DNA of 64,000 nucleotides. It comes from Alphaproteobacteria bacterium. Its GTDB lineage: Bacteria; Pseudomonadota; Alphaproteobacteria; Rhodobacterales; Rhodobacteraceae. Below are positions 58,359 to 64,000 of the stretch, one piece after another. Position 1 is the stretch's first letter. Each line of letters starts with the position of its first letter. The stretch lies in the NCBI GenBank assembly GCA_030425925.1, contig JAUHZO010000006.1, forward strand, positions 62,001 through 126,000, written 5' to 3'. The notes under the pieces are model-generated. The model was not told where the DNA came from. It ran no database searches and saw nothing but the letters and a program-made list of their open reading frames with translations. The position numbers and the translations under genes were made by a program.

Positions 58359-59891
58359 TCACAGCGGAATATTGTCGTGCTTCTTCCACGGGTTCTGCAG
58401 CTTCTTGTTGCGCAGCATGGCAAAGGCCCGCGCCACGCGCTTGCGTGTCGAGCGGGGCTGGATCACCTCGTCGACAAATCCGCGCTCGGCCGCGACAAAG
58501 GGGTTGGCGAACCGGTCTTCATATTCCGCCGCATGCGCCGCGATCTTGTCGGGATCGCCCAGATCGGCGCGGTGGATGATCTCGGTGGCCCCCTTGGCCC
58601 CCATCACCGCAATCTCGGCGGTGGGCCAGGCATAGTTCACGTCCGAGCGCAGATGCTTGGACGCCATCACCACATAAGCCCCGCCATAGGCCTTGCGTGT
58701 GATCACCGTCACCTTGGGCACTGTCGCCTCGCCATACGCAAAGAGCAGCTTGGCCCCGTGCTTGATCACACCGCGATATTCCTGTCCGGTGCCCGGCAGG
58801 AAGCCCGGCACATCCACCAGCGTCAGGATCGGGATTTCGAAACAGTCGCAGAACCGCACGAACCGCGCCGCCTTGCGTGCGCTGTCGATGTCCAGAACGC
58901 CTGCCAGCACCAGCGGCTGGTTCGCGACCACCCCCACCGTCTGGCCTTCCAGACGGATGAATCCGGTGATCATGTTCTTGGCGAACTCTTCCTGGATTTC
59001 GTAGAAATCGCCCTCGTCCGCGACCTTCAGGATCAATTCCTTCATGTCGTAAGGCAGGTTCGGGTTCTCGGGCACCAGCGTATCAAGCGAGGTTTCCACC
59101 CGGTCCACATCGTCAAAGAACGGGCGCACGGGCGGCTTTTCGCGATTGCTGAGCGGCAGGAAATCCACCAGGCGGCGCACTTCGGCCAGTGCCTCGACGT
59201 CGTTTTCGAATGCGCCATCGGCGACCGAGCTTTTCCTGGTATGGGTCGAGGCCCCGCCCAGTTCCTCGGCGGTCACCTGTTCGTTGGTCACGGTCTTCAC
59301 CACGTCGGGCCCGGTGACGAACATGTAAGAGCTGTCCTTCACCATGAAGATGAAGTCCGTCATCGCCGGGCTGTAGACCGCGCCACCCGCGCAGGGCCCC
59401 ATGATCAGGCTGATCTGCGGCACCACACCCGAGGCCATGATGTTGCGCTGAAAGACCTCGCCATAGCCGGCAAGGCTGTCGACGCCCTCCTGGATGCGCG
59501 CCCCACCCGAATCGTTGATCCCGATCACCGGCGCGCCGTTCTGCATGGCCATGTCCATGATCTTGCAGATCTTGGCCGCATGCGTGGCCGAGACCGACCC
59601 GCCCAGCACGGTGAAATCCTGGCTGAAGACATAGACCATGCGGCCGTTGATCGTGCCCCAGCCGGTCACCACGCCATCGCCATAGGGGCGATTGCCCTGC
59701 ATGCCGAAATCGGTGCAGCGATGGGCGACGAAGGTGTCGTATTCCTCGAAGCTGTCCTCGTCGAGCAGCAGCTCGATCCGTTCGCGCGCGGTCAGTTTGC
59801 CCCTGGCGTGCTGCGCGGCAATCCGTGTCTCGCCACCGCCCAGACGGGCGTTTTCGCGGCGGGCCTGCAGTTCTTCAAGGATGTCTTTCAT
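58359..59891 (-). CDS. pccB: Propionyl-CoA carboxylase beta subunit
   Basis: The 510-residue carboxyltransferase has the crotonase-like halves with [40 protein letters not shown] and [17 protein letters not shown] in the N-part. [24 protein letters not shown] and [16 protein letters not shown] occur in the C-part. It carboxylates propionyl-CoA with PccA-biotin. The ATG has a GGGGCGACG region upstream. TTTGCAAA-type boxes lie upstream at 59952-60018. Confidence 0.96.
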   Translation of the reverse strand: MKDILEELQARRENARLGGGETRIAAQHARGKLTARERIELLLDEDSFEEYDTFVAHRCTDFGMQGNRPYGDGVVTGWGTINGRMVYVFSQDFTVLGGSVSATHAAKICKIMDMAMQNGAPVIGINDSGGARIQEGVDSLAGYGEVFQRNIMASGVVPQISLIMGPCAGGAVYSPAMTDFIFMVKDSSYMFVTGPDVVKTVTNEQVTAEELGGASTHTRKSSVADGAFENDVEALAEVRRLVDFLPLSNREKPPVRPFFDDVDRVETSLDTLVPENPNLPYDMKELILKVADEGDFYEIQEEFAKNMITGFIRLEGQTVGVVANQPLVLAGVLDIDSARKAARFVRFCDCFEIPILTLVDVPGFLPGTGQEYRGVIKHGAKLLFAYGEATVPKVTVITRKAYGGAYVVMASKHLRSDVNYAWPTAEIAVMGAKGATEIIHRADLGDPDKIAAHAAEYEDRFANPFVAAERGFVDEVIQPRSTRKRVARAFAMLRNKKLQNPWKKHDNIPL

Positions 59892-59951
59892 CGTCGCCCC
59901 TTTCCGTTTGGCGCGACCCTAGGGGCGCGGGCACGGTGCCTCAAGCGCGAA

Positions 59952-60018
59952 TTGGCAAATTTGCAAATCATGAAAACCCCTCCGCCAGAAAATCGAATAA
60001 CTGCAAATAATTCGCGAA
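59952..60018. promoter_or_regulatory. Candidate PccR (ScfR) boxes upstream of pccB
   Basis: TTGGCAAA directly followed by TTTGCAAA covers 59952-59967. A second, weaker pair, ACTGCAAA (60000-60007) and TTCGCGAA (60011-60018), lies 40 bases further. ScfR regulators such as PccR and RamB bind TTTGCAAA-type motifs. The first lies about 60 bases before the pccB start, and the second about 50 bases before the divergent MFS gene. Confidence 0.6.
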
Positions 60019-60067
60019 GACCAAGCTTCCATTGGACAATCCCGCAGGACCGCCCTACCGATACCGC

Positions 60068-61294
60068 ATGGAACCCCGTCCCGAAGTGCGGTTTCTCGAC
60101 CGCACGACTCCGCCACATATCGTCACACTGGTGTTGCTGTCGGGCCTCTCGGCGCTGGCAATGAACATTTTCCTGCCCAGCCTGCCGAAAATGGCGCAGT
60201 GGTTCGAGACCGAATACCGGCTGATGCAATTGTCGGTGGCGCTTTACCTCGCCGTGAACGCCGCCCTGCAGATCGTGATCGGCCCCATTGCCGACATGCT
60301 GGGCCGCCGCCCGGTGCTGATCGGCGGCATGGCGCTGTTCTGCCTGGCTACGCTGGGCTGCCTGCTGGCCCCGAATGTCGAAACCTTCCTGTTCTTCCGC
60401 ATGATGCAGGCGGTGATCACCGTCGGCATGGTACTGACCCGCGCCGTGGTGCGCGACATGGTCCCGCAGGATCAGGCGGCCTCGATGATCGGCTATGTCA
60501 CCATGGGCATGGCCGTCGTGCCGATGATCGGCCCGGCCATCGGCGGCGTCCTGGACGAGATCTTTGGCTGGCAGGCGAATTTCTGGATGCTGCTTGTGCT
60601 GGGCCTGGCGACGCTCTGGCTGGCCTGGAGCGATCTGGGCGAAACCGGCCGCAAGAGCGGTCTGAGCCTCGGCCGCCAGTTCCTGGAATACCCCGAACTG
60701 CTGGCCGCGCCGCGGTTCTGGGGTTACGCGCTGGCCTGCGCGTTCTCGTCTGGCGCGTTCTTCTCCTATCTGGGCGGCGCGCCCTTCGTGGGCACCGAGG
60801 TGTTCGGCCTCGACGCCTCGGAACTGGGCTTCTATTTCGGCGCGCCCGCGGTGGGCTATTTCCTGGGCAATTACATCTCGGGCCGGTTCTCGGCGCGCCA
60901 TGGCGTGAACCGCATGGTGCTCTGGGGCAGCCTGATCAACGCGGCGGGCATCGCGCTGTCGCTTGTGGTCTTTGCCGCGGGCTTTGGCACCGCGCTGACC
61001 TTTTTCGGTTTCATGACGCTGGTGGGGCTGGGCAATGGCATGACCATCCCCAACGCCACCGCCGGCATGCTGTCGGTGCGCCCGCATCTTGCCGGCACCG
61101 CCAGCGGCCTGGGCGGGGCGATCATGATCGGCGGCGGCGCGGCGCTGTCGGCCCTGGCCGGCACCCTGCTGCAGCCGGGCACCGGGGCCTGGCCGCTCCT
61201 GTGGCTGATGCAGGCCACCGCCATCGGTGCCATCTGCGCGATCTGCTTCGTGATCTGGCGCGCGCGGCAGTTGCGGGGGCTGGACGCCGCCTGA
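60068..61294 (+). CDS. Bcr/CflA-type MFS transporter
   Basis: The 408-residue protein has 12 helices. The loop motif ADMLGRRPVLIGGM (about residue 75) and the RAVVRDMVPQDQAASMIGYVTMGMAVVPMIGPAIGG segment (motif C, about 125-160) place it among drug:H+ antiporters (Bcr/CflA). Substrate unknown. It lies between divergent pccB and pccR, 43 bases from the latter, so the two may share a transcript. MEPRPEV is preferred as start. Confidence 0.88.
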   Translation: MEPRPEVRFLDRTTPPHIVTLVLLSGLSALAMNIFLPSLPKMAQWFETEYRLMQLSVALYLAVNAALQIVIGPIADMLGRRPVLIGGMALFCLATLGCLLAPNVETFLFFRMMQAVITVGMVLTRAVVRDMVPQDQAASMIGYVTMGMAVVPMIGPAIGGVLDEIFGWQANFWMLLVLGLATLWLAWSDLGETGRKSGLSLGRQFLEYPELLAAPRFWGYALACAFSSGAFFSYLGGAPFVGTEVFGLDASELGFYFGAPAVGYFLGNYISGRFSARHGVNRMVLWGSLINAAGIALSLVVFAAGFGTALTFFGFMTLVGLGNGMTIPNATAGMLSVRPHLAGTASGLGGAIMIGGGAALSALAGTLLQPGTGAWPLLWLMQATAIGAICAICFVIWRARQLRGLDAA

Positions 61295-61337
61295 CCCATC
61301 TGCAAACGTCCTGCCCAGCAGCCCGATAGGTCCGTCG

Positions 61338-62738
61338 ATGTCCGTCCAGAAACTCTATGCCGGCGCGAAGCTCCGCGACCTGCGCACCCGCCTTGGCCTG
61401 ACGCAGAAGGATTTCGCCGCCAAGCTCGGCATCTCCCTGCCCTATCTGAACCAGATGGAAAACAACAACCGCCCCGTAAGCACCACCGTGGTGCTGGCGC
61501 TGGCGCAGGAATTCGGCTTTGACGTCACCGAACTGGGCCAGGGCGATGCCGAGCGCCTGGTCAGCGACATGCGCGAGGCGCTGGTTGATCCGGTCTTTGC
61601 CGAAGACGGCCCCTCGCTGGCCGACCTGCGGCTGACCGCCTCCAACGCGCCGGCCCTGGCGCGCGCCTTCCTGACCCTGCACCGCGCCTACCGGATGACG
61701 CATGAACGCCTGGCCTCGCTGGACGAGGCGCTGGGCCGCGAAGGCACCCAGATGCAGCCCAGCCCCTGGGAAGAGGTGCGCGACTTCTTCCATTATTGCG
61801 ACAATTACATCGACGCGGTGGACCGCGCCGCAGAACACTACGCCCAGCTGCTGGGCGGCGAAGGCGACATGCGCTCGGCCGCCATCGCCCGGCTGGGGCA
61901 GAAGGGCGTGCAGGTGCGCTTTGCCGCCTCGGCACCGCTGCGCGTGTTCGACCGCGACCGGCAGGAACTCACCCTGTCCTCGCTGGTGCCGCCGGAAACC
62001 CAGACCTTCCAGCTGCTGGTCCAGGTGGCCCTGCTGCGCCAGAACCAGCTGCTTGACGCCACGCTGGATCTGGCCCGCTTCCAGAGCGAAGAGGCCCGCG
62101 CCATCGCCAAGCTGGGGCTGGCCAACTATTTCGCCGGCGCGGCGATCATGCCCTACAAGGCCTTTCTGACCGCCGCCCAGGAAACCCGCCACGATCTCGA
62201 ACTGCTGGCGGCGCGCTTCGGGGCCTCCATCGAACAGGTGGCCCACCGCCTCTCCACGCTGCAGCGCCCCGGGGCCAAGGGGGTGCCGTTCTTCTTTGTC
62301 CGGGTCGACCAGGCCGGCACCATCACCAAGCGCCATTCGGCCACACGGCTGCAATTCGCCCGGTTCGGCGGCGCCTGCCCGCTCTGGAACGTGCACCGCG
62401 CCTTTGAAACCCCGGGCCGTTTCCTGCGCCAGCTGGCCGAAACGCCCGATGGCATCCGCTATGTCTCGCTGGCGCGCGACGTCTCGAAACCCGGCGGGCG
62501 GTTCGGCGCGCCGGTGCGGCGCTATGCCATCGCCCTTGGCTGCGAAGTGCGCCATGCCGCCGCACTGGTCTATGCCGACGGGCTGGATTTCACCCGCGCC
62601 TCGGCGTTCGAACCCATCGGCATCTCCTGCCGCATCTGCGAACGCACGCAATGCCACCAACGCTCGGTCCCGCCGCTGGAAAAACGCCTGTCCATCTCGC
62701 CCGAGCGCCGCGACACCCTGCCCTACCGGCTGGAGTGA
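61338..62738 (+). CDS. pccR: Short-chain acyl-CoA regulator PccR (ScfR family)
   Basis: The 466-residue protein has an N-terminal XRE HTH (KLRDLRTRLGLTQKDFAAKLGISLPYLNQMENNNRPVS cut here as about residues 11-50). An ImmA/IrrE-like domain follows with HxxxH-type helices (about 200-320), then a DUF2083-like C-terminus with cysteines in ISCRICERTQCHQRS (about 435). PccR in Rhodobacter sphaeroides is needed to raise pccB on propionate and acetate. Here it lies near pccB but with an MFS gene between. Confidence 0.92.
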   Translation: MSVQKLYAGAKLRDLRTRLGLTQKDFAAKLGISLPYLNQMENNNRPVSTTVVLALAQEFGFDVTELGQGDAERLVSDMREALVDPVFAEDGPSLADLRLTASNAPALARAFLTLHRAYRMTHERLASLDEALGREGTQMQPSPWEEVRDFFHYCDNYIDAVDRAAEHYAQLLGGEGDMRSAAIARLGQKGVQVRFAASAPLRVFDRDRQELTLSSLVPPETQTFQLLVQVALLRQNQLLDATLDLARFQSEEARAIAKLGLANYFAGAAIMPYKAFLTAAQETRHDLELLAARFGASIEQVAHRLSTLQRPGAKGVPFFFVRVDQAGTITKRHSATRLQFARFGGACPLWNVHRAFETPGRFLRQLAETPDGIRYVSLARDVSKPGGRFGAPVRRYAIALGCEVRHAAALVYADGLDFTRASAFEPIGISCRICERTQCHQRSVPPLEKRLSISPERRDTLPYRLE

Positions 62739-62740
62739 CT

Positions 62741-62913
62741 TTCTTCCGGAGCCGCCTCTCGCCTGCGCCTGGACGGACAGGGGCGGGCCGCCTTGGCAAG
62801 CGGAATTGCCGAGGGGCCCCGGCCTGCCGGGGAGACGGCCATTCCGCTTGCCAAGGGGGACCACCGCTGTCAGGCAGGGCGCGGGCGAGAGGGGGATCGG
62901 GAAGAAAGGCGCT
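62741..62913. repeat. Long imperfect inverted repeat downstream of pccR
   Basis: The arms at about 62741-62806 and 62841-62913 are about 66-73 bases long. The inner 16 bases (CCTTGGCAAGCGGAAT and its complement) are perfect, and the outer parts share CTTTCTTCCGGA / GGGAAGAAAG and CTCTCGCCTGCGCC / GGGCGCGGGCGAGAG with mismatches. The rest of 62739-63125 holds no gene I can support. It looks like a small MITE-like element or a big 3' hairpin of pccR. Confidence 0.65.
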
Positions 62914-63125
62914 TTCTTCTGGTGGGCCCTTGAAGCCGGACAACGGCAGCAACAGGCGCAGCGCCCCGGCGCCATGCGTCGCCGTGCCAGAGGCGGAAAA
63001 TGCGTGCGGAAGCACTCAATCGGGTCCGCCTTGCCGCTGGAAGGCCGCAATAGGTCTGATCCCGGTGGCCAGGCCCGGCCCGCGCAATCCGACGTGCCCC
63101 AGCCGACCGGCCCACCCCTTCGGTC

Positions 63126-63821
63126 TCACCCCGGCCCGCCGGCGATATCGGCGCAGGGCCAGCGCGCCGCCAGGGCGGCCATGACCGCGCGGTCGGCGGC
63201 GTCCAGCCCGCCTGACGCCCAGGGCCGGAACCGCAGGCGGAACGCAGCCAGAACCTGCGGCTCCTGCCCCGGTGCCCAGCGATAGCCGAAGCGCGCGGCA
63301 TCCGTCCAGAAGTCCCCCGCACCCCCCGCCGCCGCAGGCTCCGGCCAGATGGCCAGCCCGGCCCGGGCCAGCCGTCGCCAGTCAAAGCGGCGGCCGGGGT
63401 CTATCTTGCGGCCCGGCGCGGTGTCGGAATGGCCCAGAACCCGTTCCGGCGGGATCGCCCAGCGCTGCAGAACACCGGCCAGAAGCCGCTCCAGCGCGTC
63501 CATCTGTGGCGCGGCGAACGGCGCGGCACCGTCATTGGCGATCTCGATCCCCACCGAGCGCGAGTTGACGTCGCACACCGCGCCCCAGCCTCCGGCCCCG
63601 GCATGCCAGGCGCGGTCCGCCTCATCCACCAGGTGCCAGAGGGTGCCGTCCCGGGCCAGAACGTAATGCGCCGAAACCTGCGCCTCGGGGGTACACAGCC
63701 AGTCCCGCGCGGCCTCGGCGCTGGCCATCGCGGTATAGTGCAGGATCACCATGTCGGGACGCGCACCGTTCCGGCGCGGGCCGAAATTCGGCGACGGGTT
63801 CCAGATCGGCGCCGGCGTCAC
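63126..63821 (-). CDS. N-acetylmuramoyl-L-alanine amidase, AmpD/AmiD type
   Basis: The 231-residue zinc amidase has the first histidine in VILHYTAMASAEAARDWL (about residue 27), then HYVLARDGTLWHLVDEADRAWHAG (about 52-75) and VLGHSDTAPGRKIDPG (about 143), which complete the zinc and catalytic set. The C-terminal part may bind peptidoglycan. No signal peptide is visible, so it probably recycles cytoplasmic muropeptides. The start is GTG at 63821, four bases after the upstream gene. Confidence 0.92.
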   Translation of the reverse strand: MTPAPIWNPSPNFGPRRNGARPDMVILHYTAMASAEAARDWLCTPEAQVSAHYVLARDGTLWHLVDEADRAWHAGAGGWGAVCDVNSRSVGIEIANDGAAPFAAPQMDALERLLAGVLQRWAIPPERVLGHSDTAPGRKIDPGRRFDWRRLARAGLAIWPEPAAAGGAGDFWTDAARFGYRWAPGQEPQVLAAFRLRFRPWASGGLDAADRAVMAALAARWPCADIAGGPG

Positions 63822-63824
63822 GCC

Positions 63825-64000
63825 TCAGCCGCCGCGGACTGCCCGGAAGGGGGCGGGCGACCAGGTGCAGGCAAAGCCGTCGCCATCCGGATCGACGCCC
63901 TTGCGGTCCTTTTCGGGGCCGCCATTGGCCAAAAAGTCCTCTTGCGCAAGGTCGGCGGACGCATAGCCCGCGCAGGCCCTCTGATAGCGCGACTCCGACG
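63825..64000 (-). CDS. Excalibur-like small protein, partial (5' end outside)
   Basis: The last 57 codons of a minus-strand gene end FRAVRGG. The fragment has the pattern NGGPEKDRKGVDPDGDGFACTW, which resembles the excalibur calcium-binding motif (DxDxDGxxC). It is probably a secreted protein, cotranscribed with the amidase. The start lies beyond the window. Confidence 0.7.
   Translation of the reverse strand, partial: SESRYQRACAGYASADLAQEDFLANGGPEKDRKGVDPDGDGFACTWSPAPFRAVRGG

Overview
The window is 64 kb of high-GC alphaproteobacterial chromosome. It fits the family Rhodobacteraceae/Roseobacteraceae: CtaD is of the Paracoccus type, PccR sits beside the propionyl-CoA carboxylase genes, the flagellin has the short roseobacter form, the RTX protein ends in a DFLFA-like tail, and several DUFs typical of that family are present (DUF1127, DUF2244, DUF6446, DUF6497, DUF2937). 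Genes are dense, often overlapping by 1-8 nt (ATGA and TGATG junctions), and most have recognisable ribosome binding sites. I see no rRNA, tRNA, CRISPR array, transposase or prophage. The two edge genes are partial (lipB at the left, an excalibur-like protein at the right).

Layout. 1-3.8 kb: lipB end, DUF1127 protein, ctaD with an FNR-type box upstream, two small membrane proteins that look like the C-terminal third of CtaD without its haem ligands, and DUF2244. 3.8-12 kb: a glycosyltransferase, YqeY, a glycine-rich secreted protein, carA, a large MshEN-glycosyltransferase fusion behind a CtrA-type site, a GntR regulator divergent from a HAD nucleotidase, and a UbiH-type hydroxylase. 12-15.4 kb: a class V aminotransferase, two overlapping Lrp/AsnC regulators, and ilvC divergent from them. 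15.4-22.2 kb (minus strand): folB-folP-glmM, a SleB-type hydrolase and a diverged PPDK. 22.5-29 kb: the glycyl-tRNA synthetase genes glyQ and glyS, separated by a VOC protein, DUF6446 and, on the opposite strand, an RTX gene bordered on its 3' side by GC-rich repeats.

29-37.8 kb: an apparently catalytically dead trypsin-like protein, DUF2937, a serine hydrolase, a P-loop kinase, proS, a fasciclin protein, a LuxR-type regulator without a LuxI partner, and an AI-2E-family transporter coupled to hdaA. 37.8-45.1 kb: ppk and ppx, separated by an insert-like block holding a 52-aa protein, a divergent XRE-TPR regulator with five 150-bp repeats, and a lone flagellin. 45-49.7 kb: an EEP-family phosphohydrolase, a TerB-DnaJ protein, GNAT, VOC and nhaA.

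49.8-62.7 kb is a methylmalonyl-CoA module: scpA (mutase), pccA and pccB with small unknown genes between them, then a divergent MFS transporter and pccR. TTTGCAAA-type boxes lie upstream of pccB. Together these would convert propionyl-CoA to succinyl-CoA via carboxylation and mutation (the epimerase is not in the window) under acyl-CoA-responsive control. The right end holds a long imperfect inverted repeat, an AmpD-like amidase and the partial edge gene. The regions I consider most worth following up are the XRE-TPR/52-aa pair with two abutting palindromes, the split CtaD-like pair, and the CtrA-box MshEN-glycosyltransferase.
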